Of a stretch of 64,000 bases of DNA, positions 53,523 through 62,089 are shown one piece after another (the first letter of the stretch is position 1; the number at the start of each line of letters is the position of its first letter). Under the pieces are notes generated by a model. The model had not been told where the DNA came from and did not search any database. It saw nothing but the letters and a program-made list of their open reading frames with translations. This DNA is from Sphingomonas sp. BAUL-RG-20F-R05-02 (GTDB lineage Bacteria; Pseudomonadota; Alphaproteobacteria; Sphingomonadales; Sphingomonadaceae). The DNA is taken from the NCBI RefSeq assembly GCF_022662305.1, contig NZ_JAKNQH010000003.1:186001-250000 (forward strand), read 5' to 3'. The position numbers were made by a program, and so were the translations under genes.

Positions 53523-54100
53523 GGGTAGAGCAAACCCTCGTTCCAGCCGCCACCGGCCGTGCGCGTGAACAGCCGTCGTTCGTGCAGCCGGTGAGCGCGG
53601 TCCTGCCAGAATTCGATCCGCTCCGGCGCGACGCGGTAGCCGCCCCAGTGCGGCGGGCGCGGCACGTCGCCGCCTGCGAAGCGCGCCTCCATCTCGGCGA
53701 AGCGTGCCTCGAACGTCTCGCGCGCGTCAAGCGGGCGGGACTGGTCGGACGCCCATGCGCCGAGCCGCGAATCGCGGCCACGGCTGGCGAAATAGGCATC
53801 GCTCTCCGCGTCCGACACCTGCGTCACCGCGCCTTCGATGCGGATCTGGCGGCGCAGCGATTTCCAGTGGAACAGCAAGGCGACGTTGGCATTGGCGCCG
53901 ATGTCATCCGCCTTGCGGCTCTGCCGGTTGGTGTAGAACACGAAGCCCTCCGGCCCGTGCCCCTTCAACAGCACCATCCGCACCGCAGGGCAGCCCTGCG
54001 CGTCGACGGTGGCGAGCGCCACCGCGTTCGAATCGTTGATTTCGGTTTCGCGGGCCTCGGCGTACCAGGCGTCGAACAGAGCAAAGGGATCGTCGGTCAT
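53519..54100 (-). CDS. pdxH: Pyridoxamine/pyridoxine 5'-phosphate oxidase
   Basis: PdxH is an FMN enzyme that makes pyridoxal 5'-phosphate. The 193-residue protein has 'DPFALFDAWYAEA', 'PAVRMVLLKGHGPEGFVFYTNRQSRKADD', 'ANVALLFHWKSLRRQIRIEGAV', 'PHWGGYRVAPERIEFWQDRAHRLHERRLF' and a C-terminal 'LLYP', all conserved in PdxH. The first gene of the pdxH-CDF-phzF-like set. Confidence 0.97.
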   Translation of the reverse strand: MTDDPFALFDAWYAEARETEINDSNAVALATVDAQGCPAVRMVLLKGHGPEGFVFYTNRQSRKADDIGANANVALLFHWKSLRRQIRIEGAVTQVSDAESDAYFASRGRDSRLGAWASDQSRPLDARETFEARFAEMEARFAGGDVPRPPHWGGYRVAPERIEFWQDRAHRLHERRLFTRTAGGGWNEGLLYP

Positions 54101-54146
54101 GGCGATGCCTTACCGTGCGAACCGTTCGTTCGCCACCGCCGCGTCG

Positions 54147-54560
54147 CTATCGGAACGCGGAACTGCGCGGATAGCTGTGCCGGCGCAGCGGCCAATCGAT
54201 CACGCACCCGGCGAACAGCGCCCACCATACGATCACCGGCTGCAACAGCAGGCGAGGCACGTGATACCATAGGCTCAACCCGCCACGCCCAAGGGTCACG
54301 TAATCGACCGCGTGCTTGATGTTGGCGGGGAACACGCACACCGCATACGCCGCGAGCATCACCCCTGCCCACCAGCGCAGGCGCGGCACCAGCAGCCCGA
54401 TCGCGCCGAGGATTTCGCATAGGCCGGTGACCGCGATCGTACCCGCGGGGTCAGGCACCCACGCCGGCACGATCGTCAGAAACGGCGCGGGGTCGCGCAG
54501 ATGCAGCACGCCCGCTGTCAGGTACACCGCCGCCAGCACCCAGCGCGCGCCTGTCCGCAT
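54147..54560 (-). CDS. DoxX-like membrane protein
   Basis: A 137-residue protein with four membrane helices and DoxX-type features: 'AAVYLTAGVLHLRDPAPFLTIVPAWVPDP' and 'LCEILGAIGLLVPRLRWWAGVMLAAY'. Family function is vague (membrane redox or thiosulfate-related in some). No partner suggests a role here. Confidence 0.82.
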   Translation of the reverse strand: MRTGARWVLAAVYLTAGVLHLRDPAPFLTIVPAWVPDPAGTIAVTGLCEILGAIGLLVPRLRWWAGVMLAAYAVCVFPANIKHAVDYVTLGRGGLSLWYHVPRLLLQPVIVWWALFAGCVIDWPLRRHSYPRSSAFR

Positions 54561-54598
54561 CCGCTCCAGGCGGCGCGGCAGCGTTGGCTGCGACCGGA

Positions 54599-55426
54599 TT
54601 ATAATGGGAACCAGTTCTGTTTGTGGCTGAACTTCATGTAACCGACATTGACGCCCTGCCGCCAGCCGACGCCGAGCCGGATCGGGATCAGCACGACGTT
54701 GCCCCAGCGCAGATATGTCGCGGCGAACCCGCCGACGAAATATAGGCGCCCCTCGGCGGCGGGGAAGCGATGATAGATTTCCTCACTGTCATACAAATTG
54801 TAGACCAGCACGAACACCTTGTTGGCATCGCCGCCAAGATCGAAACCGACGGACGGGCCGGTCCAGTAGATCGGACGTTCGCCCTCGATCTTATGGAACA
54901 TCTTGCCCTTGCCATAGCGCAGGCCGAGCACCACCGCCGCCGAAGCCTCGCTGCCGGCGATATAGGCATTGGGTTCGCCCTGTTCCTTGAGCGTGCGCTC
55001 AAGGATGCCGGACAGGCCGGCGGCGCCCTTACCGAACGTGCCCTCGGCTGCGCTGAGCAGTTCCTCGCGCTTGAACGTATCGGGGCGGGCGGCAGCGGCC
55101 TCGGCCCGGTCGCGCGTGTCGAACCCGCCCTCAGCCGGTGCCGCTGGCGGCCGGGTATCGCGCCGCGCGGGCGGTGCGTCGTAGCTGGTGCCGGCCGACA
55201 CGCGCGAATCGGTTTCGGCGGGAACCGGCGTGTCGGGGTAACGCTCCGGCGCCGGTTGCGTACGCGCGGCCGGGTTGCTCATCGTCGGCGTACGCGGGCC
55301 AGCATTGCGAAGGTCGCTATCGATCGCCTCGTTGGGATCGACCGTCCGCACCTGCGCGAAGCCGGGTGCCACCACCGTGGCGAGCGCACCCGCGATCATC
55401 GAACAACGAACAAAACCACCGCGCAT
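54599..55426 (-). CDS. DUF1134 / EipA-like cell envelope protein
   Basis: A 275-residue exported protein: signal peptide ('MIAGALATVVAPGFA'), a Pro/Ala/Arg-rich disordered stretch (~30-115), then the DUF1134 domain from 'FKREELLSAAEGTFGKGAAGLSGILERTLKEQGEPNAYIAGSEASAAVVLGLRYGKG'. It ends near 'LGVGWRQGVNVGYMKFSHKQNW'. In Brucella this family (EipA) is needed for envelope integrity. GGGGGAG precedes the start. Confidence 0.88.
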   Translation of the reverse strand: MRGGFVRCSMIAGALATVVAPGFAQVRTVDPNEAIDSDLRNAGPRTPTMSNPAARTQPAPERYPDTPVPAETDSRVSAGTSYDAPPARRDTRPPAAPAEGGFDTRDRAEAAAARPDTFKREELLSAAEGTFGKGAAGLSGILERTLKEQGEPNAYIAGSEASAAVVLGLRYGKGKMFHKIEGERPIYWTGPSVGFDLGGDANKVFVLVYNLYDSEEIYHRFPAAEGRLYFVGGFAATYLRWGNVVLIPIRLGVGWRQGVNVGYMKFSHKQNWFPL

Positions 55427-55588
55427 CGCGCAACTCCCCCGAACTCAAGTCGCGGGAGCGTAGCGCCTGTTTTGCTTTATCCACAATGAACCGCACGCCG
55501 AGGCGAGTCGATTTTACGGCAAATGCGCGCAACACATGCGGTTGATCCTTCCGAAAAGCGCCGCTATAGCCCCGCTCTGCCGTGCGCC

Positions 55589-55678
55589 GGAGACGTGGGT
55601 GAGTGGCTGAAACCAACGCTTTGCTAAAGCGTCATATGGGAAACCGTATCGAGGGTTCGAATCCCTCCGTCTCCGCCA
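55589..55678 (+). tRNA. tRNA-Ser (anticodon GCU)
   Basis: A 90-nt class II tRNA. The acceptor stem GGAGACG pairs with CGTCTCC, then discriminator G and an encoded CCA. The anticodon loop TTGCTAA carries GCT inside the stem ACGCT/AGCGT. The long variable arm 'ATATGGGAAACCGTAT' and T arm 'GAGGGTTCGAATCCCTC' are clear. It reads AGC/AGU. Confidence 0.97.
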
Positions 55679-55775
55679 GTGCATACGTCGATCGATGCCG
55701 ACACGTTCGTAGCAGCGCTGCTTTCTCCTCCACGGTCTAGGCGCACTGCCAAGCGCCCTCGGCGCCGTCTCCCGA

Positions 55776-56612
55776 TCAGGCTTCGCGCATGTCCAGCAGC
55801 GCGCGCAATCGCTCGGCATCGGCTGACGATGCGGGATTGTAGACGATCATCCCGAGTTCCGGCCGCCCTTCCACTGCGAACGAGGAGAACTCCATCGCGA
55901 GCAGCCCCGCGTCGGGGTGGTGGATGCGTTTCACACCCTCACCGTGCGCCACCACGTCGTTATCCTGCCACAGCCTCTCGAACTCGGGGCTGAGGCGACA
56001 AAGTTCGGCAACGAGCTCGCTGGCCGCCGCACTGTTGTTCGCGCCCGCGCGCGAGACGTCTGCGCGGAAGGCGCCGACGACAAAGCGGGCAATGCTGTCC
56101 CAATCCTCGTTGCGAGCCCGGACGTGGTCGCTGCCGAACATGAGGCGAAGGATGTTGCGTCCTTCGCGCGGCAGCTTGGCATAGTCCGTCAGCACCACCG
56201 CAGCCGCCCTGTTCCAGCCGACGACGTCCCACATCGCGGTCTTGATGATGGCGGGGCTCAGCAGCATTGCGTCGAGCACGCCCTGTAGTCGGGGGCTAAT
56301 GCCGTCGACCGGCTGGTAGCGTGCCTCAGGCGGGTGGCCGAGCCCCAGCATGTAGAGGTGCTCGCGTTCCGGCTCGGTCAGCATCAGGCCCTTGGCGATG
56401 CGATCAAGCACGTTGGCCGATGGCGCGCCGCCGCGCCCCTGTTCCAGCCACGTATACCAAGTCGCGCTGATGTTCGCGCGGCTTGCCACTTCCTCACGGC
56501 GCAAGCCTGGCGTGCGCCTTCGGCCCCCGGCGAAACCGAATGCGACCGGATCGAGACGCGTGCGTCGATCACGCAGATAGGTGCCGAGTTGATTAGGCGC
56601 ATCGCTTGCCAT
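55776..56612 (-). CDS. XRE-family regulator with MmyB-like ligand domain
   Basis: A 278-residue regulator. The HTH is at ~8-75 ('LGTYLRDRRTRL...RRTPGLRREEVASRANISATWYTWLEQGRGGAPSANVLDRIAKGL'). The C-domain is of MmyB type ('IIKTAMWDVVGWNRAAAVVLTDYAKLPREGRNILRLMF' and 'RIHHPDAGLLAMEFSSFAV'). These usually repress a divergent oxidoreductase gene, which matches the SDR gene on the other side. Confidence 0.92.
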   Translation of the reverse strand: MASDAPNQLGTYLRDRRTRLDPVAFGFAGGRRRTPGLRREEVASRANISATWYTWLEQGRGGAPSANVLDRIAKGLMLTEPEREHLYMLGLGHPPEARYQPVDGISPRLQGVLDAMLLSPAIIKTAMWDVVGWNRAAAVVLTDYAKLPREGRNILRLMFGSDHVRARNEDWDSIARFVVGAFRADVSRAGANNSAAASELVAELCRLSPEFERLWQDNDVVAHGEGVKRIHHPDAGLLAMEFSSFAVEGRPELGMIVYNPASSADAERLRALLDMREA

Positions 56613-56633
56613 GATCGATCCTGTTGCAGACTA

Positions 56634-56662
56634 TACCATGATAACGACACTACTTTACCATG
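56634..56662. promoter_or_regulatory. Repeated TACCATG between regulator and SDR gene
   Basis: TACCATG occurs at 56634-56640 and 56656-56662, 22 bp apart, in the gap between the divergent genes. The two-turn spacing fits a dimeric or paired-site repressor. Confidence 0.4.
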
Positions 56663-56707
56663 TCCGATCGGGTCGGGATACGCCGCGCTGGCAAGAAGGA
56701 GATCCCC

Positions 56708-57604
56708 ATGCGCGTATTCCTGACCGGTGCGACCGGCTTCATCGGCTCGCACGTAATTCCCGAGCTACTCGATCGCGGCCATCAGGTGCTCGGTCTCACC
56801 CGCTCCAACGCTGGCGCCAGTCGGCTCGAAGAGGCCGGCGTGGAGGTCCATCGCGGTGACCTCAACCAGCCGGAGACGCTCGCCAGCGGCGCAGCGGCGG
56901 TCGATGCGGTGATCCACTGCGCGTTTGACCATAACTTCGAGACCTTCTTCGAAAATACCAAGAAGGACGAACGCAACATCGCCGCAATGGGTGAGGCGCT
57001 GGAAGGCACGCAGAAGCCGTTCCTGATTACCTCGGGTGTCGGCATCGGCACACCGTTGGGCGGTGGTCTGGCGACCGAGGACGTGCTCAACCCGCGCCAC
57101 GCCAATCCGCGCATCGCGACCGAGCTTGCGGGCGCAGCGCTGATCGCGCGACGCATCGACGTGCGTACCATCCGGCTGCCGCAGGTGCACGACACCACCA
57201 GGGCCGGGTTGATCACGCCGCTGGTCGCCGAGGCGCGGCGTGCCGGCGCAGTAGCGTATGTGGGCGAGGGGCAGACCCGCTGGTCCGCAGCCCATGTCAG
57301 CGACGTGGCGAAGCTTTACGTCCTGGCTTTGGAGAAGGGTGAGCCGGGAGCGCGATACAATGCATCGGTAGAGGAGGGCGTCACCGCACGGGCCATCGCC
57401 GAGGCGATCGGCAAGGGTACGGGGTTGCCGGTCCGTTCGGTCGCGACCGAAGAGGTCGAGCATTATTTTGGGTGGATGGCGCCTTTCGCAGCGCTTGACA
57501 TGATCGCATCGAACGCCTGGACGCGGGCACGGCTGGGGTGGGAGCCGACTGGCCCCGACCTCCTCACTGATCTCGCCGTGATGGAGTATCCTGCTCTCGC
57601 CTAG
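56708..57604 (+). CDS. NAD(P)-dependent SDR / epimerase-type oxidoreductase
   Basis: A 298-residue extended SDR. The N-terminal Rossmann motif is 'VFLTGATGFIGSHVIPELLDRGH' (TGxxGxxG); 'VEVHRGDLNQPE' follows. The usual Tyr-x-x-x-Lys is not evident where expected ('HANPRIATELAG'), so it belongs to an atypical-SDR group. AAGGAGA precedes the start at 56708. Divergently transcribed from its likely regulator. Confidence 0.88.
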   Translation: MRVFLTGATGFIGSHVIPELLDRGHQVLGLTRSNAGASRLEEAGVEVHRGDLNQPETLASGAAAVDAVIHCAFDHNFETFFENTKKDERNIAAMGEALEGTQKPFLITSGVGIGTPLGGGLATEDVLNPRHANPRIATELAGAALIARRIDVRTIRLPQVHDTTRAGLITPLVAEARRAGAVAYVGEGQTRWSAAHVSDVAKLYVLALEKGEPGARYNASVEEGVTARAIAEAIGKGTGLPVRSVATEEVEHYFGWMAPFAALDMIASNAWTRARLGWEPTGPDLLTDLAVMEYPALA

Positions 57605-57637
57605 ACCTGATCGATCGCCGGTGCTCGCTGGCGGATT

Positions 57638-58633
57638 TCAGGCGCTCTCCCGAGGAACGATGTTGAAGCCGACATCGACATGCCTTTCGATACCCGTCTC
57701 CCCCGCGGCCCGGCGACGTAGGATACGGTTGACCTCGGTTGCGATCCGCGACCCATCGATATCGACCGAGGTGATCGTCGGACGCATGTCGTCTGCAAGC
57801 CGAAGATTTCCGAACCCGGTGACGGCAAGGGCCTCTGGAACGCGCACGCCCGCCGCCTGCGCTTCGACAATGAGGCCTTGGGCGATCCAATCCGATCCGC
57901 AGACGACCACGTCGGGCCGGGTGGGCAGTGTAGCCAGGGCGAGGAACGCGGTGCGACCCTGGCCGAAGTGGCTTGGCACGGCGACCTCGAACCGCGTCGG
58001 CGGCTCGGCCCCTGTGGCGCACCAGCTTTTCTCGAACCCCGAAGCGCGCCGTTCCGAGCGCGCCGACCGCGGCACGATGAGGTGCGGCCGGCGGTAGCCC
58101 CGCTCGTGCAGGAAGTCCGCCATCGCCGCCCCGGCCGCGGCGTGCGAGAAGCCGACTGCAACGTCGATCGGATCCTCCGGCAGGCCCCATGTCTCGATGA
58201 CGCTGATCGGGTGACTGCGCAGGCGCTCGCGGGTGTGCTGGTCGGACACGATGCCGGTGAGGATGATCGCATCGACCCGGCGTGACAATGCCGCGTTGAT
58301 CTGCGCGTTGAGCCGGCGGTTGTCAGCACCCGTCAGCGACATGACGACGCTGTTGCCGTCGTCGGAGAGCTGCTCGATCATCGCCTCCATCGTGTCGTTG
58401 AAGATCGATTGGGCGATGTCCGGCACCAGCGCCGCGATCAATCGCGAGCGGTTCGACGCGAGTGCGCCGGCATTGAGGTTTGGGAGATAGCCGGTCTGCG
58501 CGACCGCCGCCTCGATCCGCCGCGCCGTCGCGGCGGCGACGACGCCGGGGTTGTTGAGGAAGCGCGAGACGGTCGCGGTGGACACGCCGGCGAGCGCAGC
58601 GACGTCTTCGAGACGGGGAGCCCGAGCGATCAT
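57638..58633 (-). CDS. LacI-family transcriptional repressor
   Basis: A 331-residue regulator with the N-terminal LacI HTH ('RLEDVAALAGVSTATVSRFLNNPGVV') and hinge 'GYLPNLNAGALASNRSRLIAALVPDI'. A periplasmic-binding-protein-like effector domain follows. The effector is unknown. It is adjacent to an 18-bp palindrome and divergent from the P450-CapA-membrane protein operon, which it presumably controls. Confidence 0.95.
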   Translation of the reverse strand: MIARAPRLEDVAALAGVSTATVSRFLNNPGVVAAATARRIEAAVAQTGYLPNLNAGALASNRSRLIAALVPDIAQSIFNDTMEAMIEQLSDDGNSVVMSLTGADNRRLNAQINAALSRRVDAIILTGIVSDQHTRERLRSHPISVIETWGLPEDPIDVAVGFSHAAAGAAMADFLHERGYRRPHLIVPRSARSERRASGFEKSWCATGAEPPTRFEVAVPSHFGQGRTAFLALATLPTRPDVVVCGSDWIAQGLIVEAQAAGVRVPEALAVTGFGNLRLADDMRPTITSVDIDGSRIATEVNRILRRRAAGETGIERHVDVGFNIVPRESA

Positions 58634-58669
58634 GCGCCGCTTCTACCCTTGCGCAAGCTTTGTGCAAGA

Positions 58670-58687
58670 AAGCGCTTGCAAGCGCTT
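58670..58687. promoter_or_regulatory. LacI-type operator palindrome
   Basis: AAGCGCTTGCAAGCGCTT is perfectly self-complementary. It holds two overlapping copies of the AAGCGCTT core typical of LacI-family operators and extends to TGCAAGCGCTTACA at 58677-58690. It lies 36 bp from the repressor start and 24 bp before the P450 start. Confidence 0.75.
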
Positions 58688-58711
58688 ACATCGCCGCATA
58701 GCTAGATTGTT

Positions 58712-59890
58712 ATGTCTCATGACTATGATCCGCTCGCCGCTGAAAGCTTCGACAGTGCTCATGCCGATTATGCGCGGCTGCGCGAGCAGTGCCCGGTCGT
58801 GCATAGCGATACGTGGGGCGGTTTCTGGGCGCTGATGAAGCACGACGACGTCGCTACCGCAGCGACCGAGTGGCAGACCTACATCACCTCGCAGCAGAAC
58901 GTCGTACCCAAGGTCGCGTTCACCGGCCGTCGGCCGCCGCTGCATCTAGATCCGCCGGAGCACACGCCGTATCGCCGCGCGCTGAGCCCGCTGCTGACCG
59001 AGCGGCGCATCGCGCGGCTCGAACCGGTGGTGCGCACGATCTGCCGCGATCTCGTCGCCAGGATGGTCGCGAATGGCGGCGGCGACGTCTGCGCCGATTA
59101 TGGCGCGCACATGCCGGTGGCGGTGTTCGCGCACTGGATGAACCTCGATTCGGACGCCATCGACGCGCTGGTCGATGCCGGGCGGCGTTACAATGTCGCG
59201 GTGCAGTCCGCCGACATGGACACCACCAAGGAAACCAGTTCACTGCTCTACGACATGGCGCGTGAGGTGGTGGCGGACCGTCGCGCCACGCCGCTGCCGG
59301 TCGACGAGGATGCGACCAGCGCGCTGCTGGCGGTACGGGTCGATGGCGAGCCGCTGCCTGAGGAGATGATTGTCGGTACGATCCGGCAGGTGCTGGTGGT
59401 CGGGCTGATCGCGCCGAGCGTGGTGATCGGATCCATCGCGGTGCATCTGTCGCGTCACCCCGATCTACAGGCGGAACTGCGCGCAGACCCGTCGCTGATG
59501 CCGGCCGCCATCGAGGAGTTCCTGCGATTGTACGCGCCGTATCGCGGTTTCGCGCGCACCGCGACGTGCCCGGTGACGATTCGGGAGCGCACCATCCCCG
59601 CAGGCGAGCCGATCGCTTTGGTCTATGCCTCCGCCAACCGCGATGCCGATGTGTTCGACGAGCCCGACAGCTTCCGTATCGACCGGCCGAACATGAAGGA
59701 TTCGCTCGCGTTCGGTCGCGGGCCGCACAATTGCGTCGGTGCCGCCCTGGCGCGACTGGAATTGCGCGTGGCGATCGAGGAACTGCTCGCCGCCGCGCCG
59801 TCGTTCACGCTGGCGGGCGAGCCGAAGCCGACGCGCTTTCCCGAAATCGGCGCGCTGTCGGCGCCGATCCGGTTCGGGGTGGCGGCATGA
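58712..59890 (+). CDS. Cytochrome P450 with atypical I-helix
   Basis: A 392-residue soluble bacterial P450. The haem-binding loop 'FGRGPHNCVGAALAR' with the Cys ligand, the ExxR motif (EEFLRLY) and 'LHLDPPEHTPYRRALSPLL' are clear. In the I-helix the usual A-G-x-[D/E]-T-T is replaced by 'VGLIAPS', so the acid-alcohol pair for O2 activation is missing. This suggests peroxygenase-like or non-oxygenase chemistry. No ferredoxin gene is near. The next gene overlaps its stop. Confidence 0.93.
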   Translation: MSHDYDPLAAESFDSAHADYARLREQCPVVHSDTWGGFWALMKHDDVATAATEWQTYITSQQNVVPKVAFTGRRPPLHLDPPEHTPYRRALSPLLTERRIARLEPVVRTICRDLVARMVANGGGDVCADYGAHMPVAVFAHWMNLDSDAIDALVDAGRRYNVAVQSADMDTTKETSSLLYDMAREVVADRRATPLPVDEDATSALLAVRVDGEPLPEEMIVGTIRQVLVVGLIAPSVVIGSIAVHLSRHPDLQAELRADPSLMPAAIEEFLRLYAPYRGFARTATCPVTIRERTIPAGEPIALVYASANRDADVFDEPDSFRIDRPNMKDSLAFGRGPHNCVGAALARLELRVAIEELLAAAPSFTLAGEPKPTRFPEIGALSAPIRFGVAA

Positions 59891-61002
59891 GCGGCGTGGT
59901 CCTCGCGGTCGGTGATCTCGCGATGGACCGCGCCGACTATGACGAGAGCTTCGTCGCGACGCGCGACGTGCTCGCCGACGCCGAGGTGACGTTCGGGCAA
60001 CTCGAAACCAGTTTCGCGGCGGCGGGCGTGCGCGCACCGCAAGCACGCCATGCGGTGCTGGCGCGGCCGGAGGGGGCCGCTGCACTGGCGCGCGCGGGGT
60101 TCGACCTGATCTCGATGGCGGGCAATCATGTGCTCGACTGGGGCAACGACGCGTTCTTCGAGACCAAGGCGCATATCGAGGAAGCCGGCATGCAGGTGGT
60201 CGGCGCCGGTGCCAACATCGCGGAGGCGCGCAAGCCCGCCCGCTATACTTTAGCGGACGGCACGACGGTCGCCTTCCTCGCTTATTCGAGCATCCTGCCG
60301 ATGAACTATTGGGCGGACGAGCGTCGCCCCGGCTGCGCGCCGATGCGCGCCTTCACTGTGTACGAGCAGATCGAGCACGACCAGCCTGGCACGCCGCCAC
60401 GGACGCACAGCTTCCCGCATCGCGAGGATCTCGCCGCTCTGGAGGCGGATATCCGCGCCGCCAAGGCCGATACCGACGTGGTGTTCGTCTCGCTGCACTG
60501 GGGTATCCACTTCGTGCGGGCGAGCATCCCCGATTACGCGCGCGACGTCGCCCGCGCGGCGATCGCGGCGGGGGCGGACGCGATCCTCGGTGGGCATCCG
60601 CACATCCTTAAAGGGTGCGAGCTGATCGACGGGCGGCCGGTGTTCCATTCGCTGTGCAACTTCGCGACCGATCTCAAGATGGGCGCAGCCCACGCAGCGT
60701 CGAAAAGCTGGAACGAGATCCGCGTGCTCGCGGAGGAATGGGAGCCGGATTTCGAGGGGCTGTATAACTTCCCGACCGCGTCACGCCTGTCGATGGTGGC
60801 GCGCTTCGAAGTCGCCGGCGGGCGCATCGTGCGTAGCGGCTTCCTGCCGCTCTACATCGGCCGCGACGCGGTGCCGCGCATCGTCGGGCAGGACGATCCG
60901 CATCATGCGGAGGTGGTTGCGTACGTGGCCGATATTACCCGCGAGGCTGGGCTGAACGCCCGCTATGTCATTGCGGGCGACATGGTGGAGATCGTCGCGT
61001 GA
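59887..61002 (+). CDS. CapA-like metallophosphoesterase-fold protein
   Basis: A 371-residue protein of the PGA_cap/CapA family: 'VLAVGDLAMDR', 'VTFGQLETSFAAAG', 'GFDLISMAGNHVLDWG', 'VVFVSLHWGIHF' and 'GADAILGGHPHILKGCELIDGRPVFHSLCNFA'. CapA proteins are linked to poly-gamma-glutamate capsule export, but this one lacks a signal peptide and accompanies a P450, so its substrate is likely different. ATGA overlap with the P450 and GTGA overlap with the next gene. Confidence 0.88.
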   Translation: MSGVVLAVGDLAMDRADYDESFVATRDVLADAEVTFGQLETSFAAAGVRAPQARHAVLARPEGAAALARAGFDLISMAGNHVLDWGNDAFFETKAHIEEAGMQVVGAGANIAEARKPARYTLADGTTVAFLAYSSILPMNYWADERRPGCAPMRAFTVYEQIEHDQPGTPPRTHSFPHREDLAALEADIRAAKADTDVVFVSLHWGIHFVRASIPDYARDVARAAIAAGADAILGGHPHILKGCELIDGRPVFHSLCNFATDLKMGAAHAASKSWNEIRVLAEEWEPDFEGLYNFPTASRLSMVARFEVAGGRIVRSGFLPLYIGRDAVPRIVGQDDPHHAEVVAYVADITREAGLNARYVIAGDMVEIVA

Positions 61003-62024
61003 GCCGCCGCGCTTTCCCGCTGGAGGGGATCGTCTTCCTCTATTTCCTCGCGTACCTACCCAACGTCATCATCACCAAGCTGGTGACGACGCAGCCCAAC
61101 GCGCGCTTCGGTGGGCCGCTCACCGGGCTGGAAACGCTGCCCGCCTCGCTGATCCTCAACCTGGTGATGACGTACGTCTTCATCTGGTTGTCGGGCTGGT
61201 ACCGCGAGGCGAACACGGTTGCCGTCGCCGGGCTGCGGGTACCGTTCCCGACCCGCTACACCTTGCTGTCCGCGTTCGGCACCGCGCTGGTGCTGTTCAC
61301 CGTGCCGCTGTCGTTCACGTTCCAGGGCGTGAGTATCCCTTTCATCCAGTTGCTGATGCGCGGCGACATCCTCATCATCGCGCCGCTGGTCGACCTGATG
61401 TTCGGGCGCAAGGTGCGGTGGTGGAGCTGGACCGCGCTGGTGATGGTGGCGGTGGCGCTGTTCATCACCATCCATGCGCGTGGCGGCCTCGCGCTGCCGC
61501 CGCTCGCGCTGCTCGACGTGGTGCTGTACACGCTCGGCTACTTCATCCGGCTGGCGGTGATGACGCGGGTTTCCAAAACCGGCGAGCCCGCCTCGATCCG
61601 CCGCTATTTCGTCGAGGAGAAGATCGTCGCGTTGCCGCTTGCGGTGGTGGCGCTGGCGGTGCTGTCGGCAAGCGGGATCGGCGGGCAGGCGGGGCAACTC
61701 GGTATCGGCTTCCTTGGCGTGTGGGGTGATCCGGTGATCTGGTCCTTAGTCGCGATCGCAGTGACGCTGACGATCATCTCGATCTTCTCGGCGGTGATCC
61801 TGCTCGACGCGCGCGAGAACGCCTATTGCGTGCCGCTGGAGCGCGCCTCCAGCCTGGTCGCCGGCATCGGCGGCGCGATCCTGCTGGCGGTCGGCTGGGG
61901 CCTTCCCGCGCCGAGCACGCCCGATCTGGTCGGCGCGGCCATCCTGATCGCCGCGATCGTTCTGCTGTCGCTGGCGCCGCGGTTTTCACGCGCGCTGAAG
62001 CCCGCACGCGCGGAGGCACAATAG
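60999..62024 (+). CDS. Polytopic membrane protein, drug/metabolite-transporter-like
   Basis: A 341-residue protein with about ten membrane helices ('IVFLYFLAYLPNVIITKLV', 'SLILNLVMTYVFIWLSG' and others) and duplicated-looking halves. It may belong to the DMT/EamA group, but I see no firm signature. Overlaps capA-like gene (GTG start in GTGA), so it is translated with it and may move the product or substrate of the P450/CapA pair. Confidence 0.7.
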   Translation: MSRRAFPLEGIVFLYFLAYLPNVIITKLVTTQPNARFGGPLTGLETLPASLILNLVMTYVFIWLSGWYREANTVAVAGLRVPFPTRYTLLSAFGTALVLFTVPLSFTFQGVSIPFIQLLMRGDILIIAPLVDLMFGRKVRWWSWTALVMVAVALFITIHARGGLALPPLALLDVVLYTLGYFIRLAVMTRVSKTGEPASIRRYFVEEKIVALPLAVVALAVLSASGIGGQAGQLGIGFLGVWGDPVIWSLVAIAVTLTIISIFSAVILLDARENAYCVPLERASSLVAGIGGAILLAVGWGLPAPSTPDLVGAAILIAAIVLLSLAPRFSRALKPARAEAQ

Positions 62025-62089
62025 CTCGAACACACCCTCCGGTACGCGCCCGATGGAAGGCGCGACCGGTTCAGAGAGAGGAGACTGAC

